Shown here piece after piece: positions 7,965 to 16,729 of a stretch of DNA of 41,689 nucleotides. The first letter of the stretch is position 1. Every line of letters starts with the position of its first letter. The DNA is taken from the NCBI GenBank assembly GCA_902793195.1, contig CADBCS010000024.1:1-41689 (forward strand). The letters are read 5' to 3'. The translations under genes and the position numbers were made by a program. Source of the stretch: an uncultured Coriobacteriaceae bacterium. GTDB lineage: Bacteria > Actinomycetota > Coriobacteriia > Coriobacteriales > Atopobiaceae. The notes below the pieces were generated by a model, which saw only the letters and a program-made list of their open reading frames with translations, had not been told where the DNA came from and did no database searches.

Positions 7965-8507
7965 TCAGCTGCTCAGGTTGTCCAGCACATCGAAGCGGTT
8001 GATGCGCACCAGGATCTGGTCGAGGTCAAGGACGCTCCACAACAGCGCGCGCCTTTGGTGGCCAACGAACACACGCACGTTGCGGCTGTTCGGCGTGATG
8101 ATGGACGTCGTCCACTCCATGGCGCTTATGTCCTTGTAGGGTATCTCGACGGTCTTGCCCAAAAACGGGGTCACCACCATCTCGTCATCGTACGTGACCA
8201 CCTTGTATCGGCGAAGCAACAGCCAATAGACAAACGCCACCACGAGAAACGCGTCAAAGAACCCCAGCACGACGACGCCATTGGCCCTAAACACGCCAAC
8301 CACGCACAGCCACTCGAGCAGGATTCCCAACGCGCCCATAAACACCATGGAGAACACCAGCGACCAACTGAGGGTGCTTGCCATCACGTAGGTGTCGTGA
8401 TGGCTGTGATGGCGCTCCGAGATGTCGCCACTGGTCGCCCAGAGCATGATGCCAGCCGAGACGGGGATCAAGACCGCGATGAGGGTAAATGGTATCGCCA
8501 GATCCAT
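7965..8507 (-). CDS. Membrane protein with PH-like C-terminal domain, function unknown
   Basis: A 180-residue protein I do not recognise by name. Three hydrophobic segments are visible: residues about 4-24 (IPFTLIAVLIPVSAGIMLW), 44-72 and 78-97 (GVVVLGFFDAFLVVAFVYWLLL). The C-terminal half is soluble with alternating short beta-strands (YKVVTYDDEMVVTPFLGKTV, IPYKDISAMEWT, NVRVFVG) that resemble bacterial PH-like domains of small membrane proteins. A His-rich cytosolic or external loop (RHHSHHD) lies between the first two segments. The ATG at 8507 follows GGGGTG. It is convergent with rpiB and probably transcribed alone or behind the phosphatase genes, 152 bases downstream of the first of them. 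Confidence 0.65.
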   Translation of the reverse strand: MDLAIPFTLIAVLIPVSAGIMLWATSGDISERHHSHHDTYVMASTLSWSLVFSMVFMGALGILLEWLCVVGVFRANGVVVLGFFDAFLVVAFVYWLLLRRYKVVTYDDEMVVTPFLGKTVEIPYKDISAMEWTTSIITPNSRNVRVFVGHQRRALLWSVLDLDQILVRINRFDVLDNLSS

Positions 8508-8659
8508 GAATCACCCCGTTCGTTCTCGCTTCATTCCCAGTAACGTGCGCTTCCACTAACGATACTGGTCTGAAAGTCGCTATGAAACAACTTACTCGCA
8601 GATGGCGACTTCTGGCCCGCGCGTGGCACGACTCAGGGACGAACCACCACGAGGAGGGC

Positions 8660-9406
8660 CTACGACACAAGGCGACGCCAGACCGCGGCAACCTCCTCGT
8701 CGGGGACGCCACACTCCAAGAGATAGTTCTCCACTCCGCCATGGTCGTTCTCCACGAGGTCGTAGGCATGCTCGATGACATCGGCGGCAGACTCCATCGC
8801 CGGCCGGAAGCCCCTGTTGGCGGGATCGAGCCAATCGGCCACATATGCGTCATCTCGCATGAGGTTGTGCTGCGTCTGCACGTAGTTCGCCACGATGTCC
8901 CACTTGTCGACGCCCGCCAAGCTCAGCAGCAACATGGCGAGGACGCCCGTCCTGTCCTTGCCCACCGCACAGTGAAAGAGGACGCAGCCATCGGGAGCCT
9001 CGGCAATAAAGCGGAAGCAGTCACGCACGGCCTCGTAGTTCTCGATCATCTCGCCATACATCGTCTTCATCGAGAAGCCCGGCGCATAGAACGTACGCTC
9101 CACCTCCTCCACGTCGGCAAGGTTGACGTCTAGGAGCGCTATGTTGGTGTACACGACGTTTGGGCCAATGCGCTTGTCGGGACAGTCATGAACCTCCGAT
9201 GGGTCACGCAGGTCGACTATGGCGCTCACGCCGTAGTCTCGCAAAAAGCGCTCGTCCCGCCTGCTTAGTCTGCCAAGGCAATCGCCTCGCAGGAATCGAT
9301 GGAACCTCGTCTGCCCGTCGTTGGGTATGGGGTAACCGCCAAGCTCGCGTACGTTGATCGCACCATCGAGCGGGAGCCTGACCCAGCATTGTTCGTGAGG
9401 TTCCAT
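8660..9406 (-). CDS. Tyrosine-protein phosphatase-like (Y_phosphatase3, PF13350), paralogue 2
   Basis: A 248-residue cytoplasmic phosphatase of the bacterial PTP/dual-specificity family. The signature CX5R loop is HCAVGKDRTG (145-154), with Cys146 the nucleophile and Arg152 the phosphate-binding residue; DLRDPSEV (65-72) supplies the conserved N-terminal element and NVRELGGYP (18-26) marks this subfamily. The lysine-aspartate before the arginine resembles lipid- or dual-specificity members such as LipA of Listeria, so the substrate may be phosphotyrosine or phosphoinositide. The ATG at 9406 follows GGAAAGGA at the expected distance; the 19-residue upstream extension to 9463 is not supported. 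It lies 66 bases after the stop of its paralogue. Confidence 0.88.
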   Translation of the reverse strand: MEPHEQCWVRLPLDGAINVRELGGYPIPNDGQTRFHRFLRGDCLGRLSRRDERFLRDYGVSAIVDLRDPSEVHDCPDKRIGPNVVYTNIALLDVNLADVEEVERTFYAPGFSMKTMYGEMIENYEAVRDCFRFIAEAPDGCVLFHCAVGKDRTGVLAMLLLSLAGVDKWDIVANYVQTQHNLMRDDAYVADWLDPANRGFRPAMESAADVIEHAYDLVENDHGGVENYLLECGVPDEEVAAVWRRLVS

Positions 9407-9472
9407 GCGTTCCTTTCCACTACGTTTGTCACCCGAGACCCATAATACAAAAACAGGCCGCAACTAGGTTGA

Positions 9473-10243
9473 TTAAATCAGCAGATGGCCCCGAACCTGC
9501 TGCAGCTCCTCGTTGGTGAGGCCGCAGACCCTCAGGTAGTCGTACACGCTCCCGTAGGCGCCCATAAGGCGGTCGTATGAGGTCGAGATGGCCTCGTAGC
9601 GCAGGGCAAGCTCCCTTCGCACGCCTTTGGTTCCGTCTTGAACCATGCGGTCAACCTCGTCGACGCTGCCAAACGAGTAGCAGTAGTCCGCAATGATGCG
9701 GTCGCGAGAGGCCCCGGCCAAGCCAAGCAGGAGCATGGCGGTAACGCCCGTCCGGTCCATGCCCGCCGCGCAATGGAAGAGCACGCAATCGGCCGGGCGA
9801 GCGGTCGCAAAGAACGAGAAGACCCTGCCAATTGCATGATGGTTGCCCAGCATCGTGAGGTATCCCAGCGTGTAATAGCTGCCCTCATCGTCGCCTCTCT
9901 CGAGCTTGGGGTCCGAGATGTCCATGTTGAAGAGCGGCACGTGCAGATACCTCACACCCGGAATCTCGGTAAGCTTGTCGTGCGCGGAGGCGACCTCGTA
10001 GTCGCCTCGCAAATCCACCACCATCCGGACGCCGTATCCATGTAGGCGGCGTTGGTCCTGCTGGCTGAGCATGTCGAGCCCCCCGGAGCGCAAAAACCTC
10101 CGGTAGCGGGTCACGCCCCCATCCACCTGGTACCCACCCAACTCGCGCACGTTGAAGCCGGAGGGCACGTCGAGCTCTCGGTCGGGTTCGAGGTCGGGCA
10201 GGTCTCCCAACCAGAATCGTCGCCACCGTTCCAAAATGCCCAT
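9473..10243 (-). CDS. Tyrosine-protein phosphatase-like (Y_phosphatase3, PF13350), paralogue 1
   Basis: A 256-residue phosphatase with the same architecture as the next gene: FNVRELGGYQ (30-39), VVDLRGDYEV (75-84) and the P-loop HCAAGMDRTG (157-166; Cys158, Arg164). The two differ in the loop (AAGMD versus AVGKD) and in the central helices, so they are diverged paralogues and not a recent copy. The ATG at 10243 follows a GGGAG about 10 bases upstream. The longer frame to 10390 overlaps the preceding gene and would add a low-complexity Cys/Arg segment. A GC-rich hairpin at 10307-10340 separates it from the activase gene, so transcription of the pair is likely independent. Confidence 0.87.
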   Translation of the reverse strand: MGILERWRRFWLGDLPDLEPDRELDVPSGFNVRELGGYQVDGGVTRYRRFLRSGGLDMLSQQDQRRLHGYGVRMVVDLRGDYEVASAHDKLTEIPGVRYLHVPLFNMDISDPKLERGDDEGSYYTLGYLTMLGNHHAIGRVFSFFATARPADCVLFHCAAGMDRTGVTAMLLLGLAGASRDRIIADYCYSFGSVDEVDRMVQDGTKGVRRELALRYEAISTSYDRLMGAYGSVYDYLRVCGLTNEELQQVRGHLLI

Positions 10244-10306
10244 GTGTGCCAGCTCCCATCCTGGTACGTCGTCGCACCTGCATTCAGCATAGCATATATG
10301 GCATCG

Positions 10307-10340
10307 CGGGCAGGTCGGGAAGCATCCCCGAACCTGCCCG
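10307..10340 (-). terminator. GC-rich hairpin after the activase gene
   Basis: A 9-bp stem (CGGGCAGGT with its complement) plus an inner 4-bp CGGG/CCCG stem after a bulge. It lies 16 bases beyond the stop of the activase gene. No T-run follows, so termination efficiency is uncertain. Confidence 0.5.
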
Positions 10341-10355
10341 ATCGACAACCGGAGC

Positions 10356-13300
10356 CTAGCGTATACCAGCCTCCTGGAGCTTCTCCTCAATGCGGTCGAA
10401 AGGTCCGTCCGGCAACTCGTCTCCCTCGAGCCTGAACTCCTGTCCGTTGCGGAAGTTCTCCTTTGCCACGCTTATCATGAGCTTGATGCGGTTGAGCTGG
10501 TTGACCTCGCTGGCACCGGGGTCGTAGTCGACGGCCACGATGTTGCTTTCGGGATGCATGTGGCGAAGCCGCTTGATGACGCTCTTTCCCACCACGTGGT
10601 TGGGCAGGCAGGCAAACGGGGAGGCACACACGATATTGGGCGTGCCCGTCTCTATGAGCTCGATCATCTCGGCGGTAAGAAGCCATCCCTCACCCATGGT
10701 GTTGCACAGCGAGAGGACCTCCTCGGCCTTCTTCCCCAAGTCGTAGATCTGGGTGTACGGCTCGAACCGCTCGCTCTCCTCCAGCATCTTGTTGATGGGC
10801 TCGCGCAGCTTGTCGATGATGCCGATTCCCAGGCCATGCGTGAGGCGCTTCTTGGCCTTTGTGCCCAGCTCCCGCTTGAGGTTGATCTGGTTGGAGGTGC
10901 CAAACAGGAAGAAGTCCACCAGTCCCGGCACGTTGGCCTCGCAGCCTTCGGACTCGATGACCCGCACCACGTCGTTGTTCGCCGTGGGGTGGAACTTGAC
11001 CAGAATCTCGCCCACCACGCCCACGCGCGGCTTGGAACGGTCGTTGGTGAGGGGCAGGGTGTCGAACGCCTGCACCGTGTCTTTGCACAGCTTGTAGAAC
11101 GCCTTGCGGGACGCAGTGGGAACCTGCACCTTGGCGCGCTCCATGAAGTCGCGATAGAGCCTGTCGGCAGATCCGGGAACCGCCTCGTAGGGACGCGTGC
11201 GGTACAGGACCTGCATCATGAGGTCGCCATACAGAAGCGCGTTGATCGCTCCCACAAGGAGCTTGGGACGCAAGATGTTGAACCCGGAGTTCTCCTCGTC
11301 GAGCCCGCCCGCAACGGAGAGGGAGATTACGGGGATGTTCGGGTGCCCGGAATCCTTGAGGGCCTTGCGAATGAGTGCGATGTAGTTGGTCGCACGGCAG
11401 CCGCCACCCGTTTGGGTGATGAGCACGGCGGTGCGGTCGAGGTCGTACTTCCCCGAGAGCACGGCATTGATGAGCTGTCCGGTAACCAGGATGGACGGAT
11501 AGCAGATGTCGTTGTTCACGTACTTGAGCCCCGCGTCAACGGCTCCGTGGTCCACGGAGGGCAGAAGCACCACGTTGAAACCTGCATGGCGCAGGACCGA
11601 CTCAACCACCTCAAAGTGGATGGGAGACATCTGCGGGGCAAGGATGGTGTATCCCTTGTCCTGCATCTCCTTGGTGTAGCGTACCTTGGTGAGGGCCGCG
11701 CTCACGGACTTGCGGTAGACCGGGGGCTTGCGGCGCAGGTCGGTGTCGCGCATCTGCTCGGGCGTCCCGTCGGCCATGTAGACGTCCTCGGGCTCGACCT
11801 CGTCGGCTTCGCCGCGCTCGGACAGCAGCTCGAGCTGCTCGCGCTCCTCCTCGAGCGCTGCCATGAGCGAGCGGATGCGGATGCGCGCCGCACCCAGGTT
11901 GGACACCTCGTCGATCTTGAGCACCGTGTAGATCTTGCCGCTGGCCTCCAGTATCTCCTGGACCTGGTCGGTCGTGAGCGCGTCCAGACCACAACCAAAG
12001 CTGTTGAGCTGGATGAGGTCGAGGTCGTTGCGCGTGGCGACGAATCGTGCGGCACGATACAGGCGCGAGTGGTACATCCACTGGTCCACGACGCGGATGG
12101 GTCGCTCGGGTTTCATCTTGTGCGCGACGCTGTCCTCGGTGAGCACGGCAAAGCCAAAGCTGTTTATGAGCTCGGGGATGGCGTGGTTGATCTCGGGGTC
12201 GTTGTGGTAGGGACGGCCGGCAATCACGATGCCGTGTTTGTCGTTGGCCTCCATCCAGGCGAGTACCTCGTCGCCGCGCTGGTGCATGGCATCCTTAAAC
12301 GCCAGGTCCTCCTGCCAGGCGGCGTCCACCGCATCGTCTATCTCCCTGCGCGTGATGTGCGCGCCGTGGAAGCGTCCCTTGCCCTGCCTCGCGTCGCGCT
12401 CGCGCTGCTCCGAGACGACCTCGTACAAGCGCCGTTTGAGCTCGCGCCTGTTGTCGTAGGGCAGGAACGGCGCAAGATACTCCACCTCGGGGAAGCCGAG
12501 CTCGTCCACGTTGAGCTCGAGGGCCTGTGGGTAGCTCATGACGATGGGACAGTTGTAGTGGTTGGTTGCCCCCTCGTCCTCCTTGCGCTCCCAGCGCACG
12601 CACGGCATCCAGATGAAGTCGACGTCCTTCTTGAGCAGGTTCATGATGTGCCCGTGGCTCAGCTTTGCCGGGTAGCACACCGACTCGCTGGGCATGGACT
12701 CGATGCCGGCCTCATAGGTCTGCTTGGTCGACTGGTCCGAGAGCACCACGGCAAATCCCAGCTTGGTGAAGAACGTATGCCAGAACGGATAGTTCTCGTA
12801 CATGTTGAGCGCACGGGGAATGCCCACCGTACCGCGACGCGCGTCCTGCGGCTCGATGCCCTGGCGGCCAAAGAGCAGCTCGTTCTTCTCCTTGAACAGG
12901 TTGGGGGCCTCGATCTTTCCCGCGCGGCTGCGCCCCGAGCCCTTCTCGCAGCGGTTGCCGGTTATAAAGCGTCGGCCACCGCCAAAGTCGTTGATGGTGA
13001 GCAGGCAGTTGTTGGAGCAGCGACCGCAGTGCACCTTGGTGAGCTTGACCTCGAGCTGGTTGAGAGCACGACGGTCGAGCACCGTTGAGACGTCTGTGGA
13101 GCCCGCACGGTCGCGAGCGAGCAGGGCCGCACCATAGGCGCCCATGGACCCGGCGATGTCGGGGCGAATGACGTCGCGGCCCGTGAGCAGCTCGAAGGCA
13201 CGAAGCGTCGCGTCGCTCATGAAGGTGCCGCCCTGCACCACGATGTGCTTGCCAATCTCCTCGTAGTCGCGCAGCTTGATAACCTTGAACAGGGCGTTCT

Positions 13301-14948
13301 TGATGACCGAGTACGACAGGCCAGCGGCGACGTCGCCGATGGTCGCGCCCTCCTTCTGCGCCTGCTTTACGCGCGAGTTCATAAACACCGTGCAGCGGCT
13401 GCCCAGGTCGACCGGATGCTCGCCGCCCACGGCAGCCTGCGCGAACTCCTGCACCGTCATGCCCATGGAGTCGGCGAAGCTTGCCACGAACGACCCGCAG
13501 CCCGACGAGCAGGCCTCGTTGAGCGAGATGTGCTCGATGACGCCGTTGCGTACCTGCAGGCACTTCATGTCCTGGCCGCCAATGTCCAGGATAAACTCCA
13601 CGTCGGGGACGAAGGCCTGCGCGCCGCGCAGGTGTGCCACCGTCTCCACCTCGCCGGAGTCCGCGCGAAGGGCCTCTATGAGGATGCCCTCCCCATAGCC
13701 GGTCGTGGTCACGTGCCCAATCTCGCAGTCGCTGGGCATGTGGTCGTAGATGTCGTTCATAATCGATCGCGCCGTTCCCAGCACGTCACCGTTGTTCACG
13801 TCGTACCACGTGTAGAGCAGCTCTCCCCGCTCCCCCACCACGGCTGCCTTGAGCGTGGTGGAACCTGCGTCGATGCCAATGAACACGCGGCCGTGATAGT
13901 CGTCGAGCACGCCCTTGGGTACGACCTGCAAGTCGTGTCGCTCGTGGAACTCCCTCAGGTCGGCTTCGCTCGCAAACAGCGGGTCCAGACGTGCGACCTC
14001 GGATCCCTGCGTGTCCTTGAGGCCCTCCAGAGCCTCGATGACCTGCTGGAAAGTGACCTTCTTCTCGGTCTCTCCCGCAAGCGCAGCGCCCGTCGCCACG
14101 AAGAGGTGGGCGTTCTCGGGCACGATCCGGTGCTCCTCGTCCAGGTTGAGGGTAATGTAGAACCGCTTGCGCAGCTCCGAGAGATACTGCAGCGGTCCGC
14201 CCAGGAAGGCCACGTACCCACGGATGGGATGGCCGCAGGCGAGGCCCGACACCGTCTGGTTGGCCACGGCCTGGAAGATCGAGGCGGCGACGTCGGAGGG
14301 CGCGGCACCCTCGTTGAGAAGCGGCTGAACGTCGGACTTGGCAAACACGCCGCAACGGCTCGCGATGGGGTAGATGTGCGTCGCGTCCTTGGCAAGCTCG
14401 TTGAGGCCCGGCGCGTCGGTCTTGAGCAACGATGCCATCTGGTCGATGAAGGCTCCCGTACCGCCCGCGCAGGTACCATTCATGCGCTGCTCTATGCCGC
14501 TGTCGAAGTAGATGATCTTGGCGTCCTCGCCACCCAGCTCGATGGCGCAGTCGGTCTGCGGGATGAGCGCCTCGACCGCACGCTTGCTCGCAATGACCTC
14601 CTGCACGAACTCGAGGTCGAGCCACGTCGCGAGCAGCATGCCGCCCGAACCCGTAATCGACACGCGCATCTGGGCGTCGCCGATAACCTTGCGTGCGCGC
14701 GCGAACAGCTCCTTGGCCGTGGCGCGAATGTCGGTGTGATGCCGCTCGTAGTTGGCGTACACCAAGTGCATGTTGCTGTCGATAACGGCAAGCTTGACCG
14801 TCGTGGAACCCACGTCTATGCCCAGACGCAGATGGGCGTGACTGAAGTCGGCGGGATGCGCCGGCTTGAGCTCGGCACCATCGGCAATCAGCCTCACGGC
14901 CGGCTTGGCAGCGCTCTGCGCCGCGTTGGACCTGCTAGACCTAACCAT
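10356..14948 (-). CDS. Giant acyl-CoA dehydratase activase-like protein: two ASKHA activase domains, DUF2229 and dehydratase-D-like region
   Basis: A 1530-residue cytoplasmic iron-sulfur ATPase-like protein of the HgdC/BcrAD-BadFG superfamily. Residues about 40-290 form one activase domain (GIDVGSTTVKLAV, ITGSGG, ELGGEDAKI, NGTCAGGTGAF with Cys160, SRCGVFAKSDV with Cys199). Residues about 355-612 form a second (GIDAGSTTLKAAV, TTGYGEG, DIGGQDMKCL, NEACSSGCGSF, SRCTVFMNS with Cys519). By family knowledge paired cysteines at these places ligate a [4Fe-4S] cluster between protomers. A cysteine-rich linker (CGRCSNNC, 641-648; Cys667) leads to a DUF2229/COG3580-3581-like part with VCYPAKLSHGH, GRPYHNDPEINH, SFGCGLDALT, NNDICYPSILV and TQTGGGCRATNY, resembling the cluster-binding subunit of 2-hydroxyacyl-CoA dehydratases. 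Such fusions occur in anaerobes and their reaction is not established; ATP-driven low-potential electron transfer is the inference. The start at 14948 follows AGGAG and overlaps the TetR gene by 8 bases. Confidence 0.9.
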   Translation of the reverse strand: MVRSSRSNAAQSAAKPAVRLIADGAELKPAHPADFSHAHLRLGIDVGSTTVKLAVIDSNMHLVYANYERHHTDIRATAKELFARARKVIGDAQMRVSITGSGGMLLATWLDLEFVQEVIASKRAVEALIPQTDCAIELGGEDAKIIYFDSGIEQRMNGTCAGGTGAFIDQMASLLKTDAPGLNELAKDATHIYPIASRCGVFAKSDVQPLLNEGAAPSDVAASIFQAVANQTVSGLACGHPIRGYVAFLGGPLQYLSELRKRFYITLNLDEEHRIVPENAHLFVATGAALAGETEKKVTFQQVIEALEGLKDTQGSEVARLDPLFASEADLREFHERHDLQVVPKGVLDDYHGRVFIGIDAGSTTLKAAVVGERGELLYTWYDVNNGDVLGTARSIMNDIYDHMPSDCEIGHVTTTGYGEGILIEALRADSGEVETVAHLRGAQAFVPDVEFILDIGGQDMKCLQVRNGVIEHISLNEACSSGCGSFVASFADSMGMTVQEFAQAAVGGEHPVDLGSRCTVFMNSRVKQAQKEGATIGDVAAGLSYSVIKNALFKVIKLRDYEEIGKHIVVQGGTFMSDATLRAFELLTGRDVIRPDIAGSMGAYGAALLARDRAGSTDVSTVLDRRALNQLEVKLTKVHCGRCSNNCLLTINDFGGGRRFITGNRCEKGSGRSRAGKIEAPNLFKEKNELLFGRQGIEPQDARRGTVGIPRALNMYENYPFWHTFFTKLGFAVVLSDQSTKQTYEAGIESMPSESVCYPAKLSHGHIMNLLKKDVDFIWMPCVRWERKEDEGATNHYNCPIVMSYPQALELNVDELGFPEVEYLAPFLPYDNRRELKRRLYEVVSEQRERDARQGKGRFHGAHITRREIDDAVDAAWQEDLAFKDAMHQRGDEVLAWMEANDKHGIVIAGRPYHNDPEINHAIPELINSFGFAVLTEDSVAHKMKPERPIRVVDQWMYHSRLYRAARFVATRNDLDLIQLNSFGCGLDALTTDQVQEILEASGKIYTVLKIDEVSNLGAARIRIRSLMAALEEEREQLELLSERGEADEVEPEDVYMADGTPEQMRDTDLRRKPPVYRKSVSAALTKVRYTKEMQDKGYTILAPQMSPIHFEVVESVLRHAGFNVVLLPSVDHGAVDAGLKYVNNDICYPSILVTGQLINAVLSGKYDLDRTAVLITQTGGGCRATNYIALIRKALKDSGHPNIPVISLSVAGGLDEENSGFNILRPKLLVGAINALLYGDLMMQVLYRTRPYEAVPGSADRLYRDFMERAKVQVPTASRKAFYKLCKDTVQAFDTLPLTNDRSKPRVGVVGEILVKFHPTANNDVVRVIESEGCEANVPGLVDFFLFGTSNQINLKRELGTKAKKRLTHGLGIGIIDKLREPINKMLEESERFEPYTQIYDLGKKAEEVLSLCNTMGEGWLLTAEMIELIETGTPNIVCASPFACLPNHVVGKSVIKRLRHMHPESNIVAVDYDPGASEVNQLNRIKLMISVAKENFRNGQEFRLEGDELPDGPFDRIEEKLQEAGIR

Positions 14949-15612
14949 GATTGAGCTCCTTTCCCTTCCCCATCACGTGCGAGGAGATCATTGGAATGTC
15001 AAAGTCAATGGGACGTCCGTAGAGGTCCCCCGGGCGAACGAACATCAGGGCGGTCATTATGCGGGCCATGAGGTCATCGTCCTCCGTCATGCCCGTCGTG
15101 AGCCACCTCACCAACACGCCCACCTCTGCCGAGATGGCATAGGTGAGGTAGTAGTCAAAACCCATTTCCATGAGTTCCGAGAAGCCCTCGTGCGCACGGT
15201 CCGCCACCACTTCGCGTACCATGTTCTTGATCTTTTCCACGAAGGCCGGGTCGCCGCCCTCCCCCAGCAGGGCGGACAGAAGCGACCCGTTGCTCCGAAA
15301 GTAGGCGAGCACGCTCGTGGCACCCGGACACGGCTCGAAATTGTGTATGGCCTCCTCGAGCTCGGGCAGGGTGATCTGCGAGATGGCGCGCACCAGCGGC
15401 GCAAGCTCCAAGATGATCTCGTCCTCGATGGAGGAAACCAACGCGGGAATGTCACGGTAGTGGGAGTAGAACGTGCGACGCGTGACGTCGGCGCGGTCGG
15501 TCACGCCGGTTACGGTCACGCGCGCGAGGTCACCGGATACCAGAATCTCGTCGGTAAGCGCATCGCGAAGCGCAAGACGCGTGCGCAGGCTTCGTCGATC
15601 GACGTTTCTCAT
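14941..15612 (-). CDS. TetR/AcrR family transcriptional regulator
   Basis: A 223-residue DNA-binding regulator. The N-terminal helix-turn-helix is visible in residues about 10-55 (TRLALRDALTDEIL, VTVTGVTDRADVTRRTFYSHYRD, the family's typical TxxFYxHF-like end of the recognition helix); the C-terminal ligand-binding part is divergent, helical, and resembles the TetR_C group found in Firmicutes and Actinobacteria. Its last 8 bases overlap the start of the giant activase gene, so the two are co-transcribed and probably the regulator controls that operon. AAGGAG stands 4 bases before the ATG. Upstream lie three TGTGTA half-sites (15630-15654) that could be its own operator. The ligand is unknown. 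Confidence 0.88.
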   Translation of the reverse strand: MRNVDRRSLRTRLALRDALTDEILVSGDLARVTVTGVTDRADVTRRTFYSHYRDIPALVSSIEDEIILELAPLVRAISQITLPELEEAIHNFEPCPGATSVLAYFRSNGSLLSALLGEGGDPAFVEKIKNMVREVVADRAHEGFSELMEMGFDYYLTYAISAEVGVLVRWLTTGMTEDDDLMARIMTALMFVRPGDLYGRPIDFDIPMISSHVMGKGKELNHG

Positions 15613-15629
15613 ACATCTCCTTCACAGGA

Positions 15630-15654
15630 TGTGTAAAACTACACAACATGTGTA
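15630..15654. promoter_or_regulatory. Candidate TetR operator with three TGTGTA half-sites
   Basis: TGTGTA at 15630-15635 and its inverse TACACA at 15640-15645 make a 16-bp dyad with a 4-base spacer; another TGTGTA follows at 15649-15654. The cluster lies 17-42 bases before the TetR ATG, overlapping the expected promoter (minus-strand TACTAT is just upstream). Autoregulation is inferred from position and symmetry only. Confidence 0.45.
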
Positions 15655-15771
15655 ATAGTACCCATTGCGCGCAAGAGGATAACGCCCTACATGGAAACGA
15701 TACATCCCAGAGAACGCGCGACACGACTTCCAAAAGACATCCGGCCATAGGTCGACGCAGACGCTTCGCGC

Positions 15772-16611
15772 CTAAATGAACGGTCGTTGCGCACCAATGG
15801 GAATGCGCATGTGCAAGGGAGCCTCCAAGACACCCCCGTCGCTTCCGCCATTGGCATGGATGATCCGGTTGTTTCCCAGGTAGATCGCAACATGGCCGTC
15901 GTAGAAGATGAGGTCGCCCCTCCTTGCCGTGGCCGGGCTCACGGGCATGAACGTGTTGTTCTCGTACCACCTCATGGAATTGAACGTCTGTGCTGGCACG
16001 TGATAGTGGTTGTATGGGTTGAAGCCACCCACCAACTGGGTGCCACGCGCGTGCTCGAGGTCCATGCCCGTGGCATACAGGCATTGCAGGACCAGTCCCG
16101 AGCAGTCCGTTCCGATTCCCGGCGCCTGAGACCATGGCTCCCTAAAGGGCGTCTTGGCGCGGGCGTATTCGAAGGCGCAGGCGATAAAGGCCTCGACGCA
16201 CTGCTCGCGCGTTGCGTTGATGGGAATTCGAGAGGGCATCACGAACGTATGGTAACCCGTCGCATAGGAAGGAAGCTCAACCGAGGTGGAGCTGACCTGC
16301 GGGTAACCAAAGGGGTTCTGCCAGCCCACCTTCGTGGGCACGGAAAGCCCTTCGGCGGGACCTTTCTCGGCATCCTGTTGTGCGAGGTCGGATTTCTCGG
16401 CATCGGAATCCTCGGCATTGGGCTCGTCGGGCTCCATGGTGTCGGGGTCTTCCGACGTCACATCTGCGGACTCGCCCGCATCCGCCTCCACAGACTCGTC
16501 GGAGCCAAGACCATATGCCGGCAAGACGCCTGTGGGACCGCCCGCAACAACAGCCAGCAGCAAGGCGAGAAGCCATGCCATCGATACCACGAAGCCCTTG
16601 CGTCCTCTCAT
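15772..16611 (-). CDS. Secreted NlpC/P60-family cell-wall hydrolase
   Basis: A 279-residue exported protein predicted to cleave peptidoglycan stem peptides. It starts with a signal peptide: basic MRGRK, then the hydrophobic WLLALLLAVVAGG stretch and a likely cleavage after about residue 33. A 60-residue acidic, Asp/Glu/Ala-rich, probably disordered linker follows. The C-terminal NlpC/P60 domain has the catalytic cysteine in GTDCSGLVLQ (Cys170), the histidine in DGHVAIYLG (His240) and a third polar residue in RIIHANG (His252), with RRGDLIFY before the histidine as in the family. The ATG at 16611 follows GGGGAG; the frame to 16680 would place 23 odd residues before the signal peptide. It is likely its own unit after the oxidoreductase genes, since a 14-bp inverted repeat lies just upstream. 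Confidence 0.88.
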   Translation of the reverse strand: MRGRKGFVVSMAWLLALLLAVVAGGPTGVLPAYGLGSDESVEADAGESADVTSEDPDTMEPDEPNAEDSDAEKSDLAQQDAEKGPAEGLSVPTKVGWQNPFGYPQVSSTSVELPSYATGYHTFVMPSRIPINATREQCVEAFIACAFEYARAKTPFREPWSQAPGIGTDCSGLVLQCLYATGMDLEHARGTQLVGGFNPYNHYHVPAQTFNSMRWYENNTFMPVSPATARRGDLIFYDGHVAIYLGNNRIIHANGGSDGGVLEAPLHMRIPIGAQRPFI

Positions 16612-16652
16612 GCACACCCACTCCCCACGTGCGATCCCGTCAATCATGGTCG

Positions 16653-16711
16653 AACCTGACAAAGTGACGATTCTGCCCACGATCGGACCCGAATGTGCAC
16701 TTTGTCAGGTT
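16653..16711. repeat. Perfect 14-bp inverted repeat with 31-base spacer
   Basis: AACCTGACAAAGTG at 16653-16666 is repeated inverted at 16698-16711, and ATTC/GAAT can extend the pairing inside. It lies between the stop of the oxidoreductase (16730) and the start of the NlpC gene (16611). There is no T-run on the minus strand, so it may be a terminator-like hairpin, a paired operator, or a dispersed element. Confidence 0.7.
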
Positions 16712-16729
16712 TGAGCGAACTCGATTCGC

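Noticed and set aside
10554..14954. Long plus-strand open frames (844 and 569 codons) opposite the activase gene
   Set aside because: Composition is that of a reverse-complement shadow (His/Leu/Val/Arg-rich), with no ribosome binding site or motif; the minus-strand protein is clearly real.
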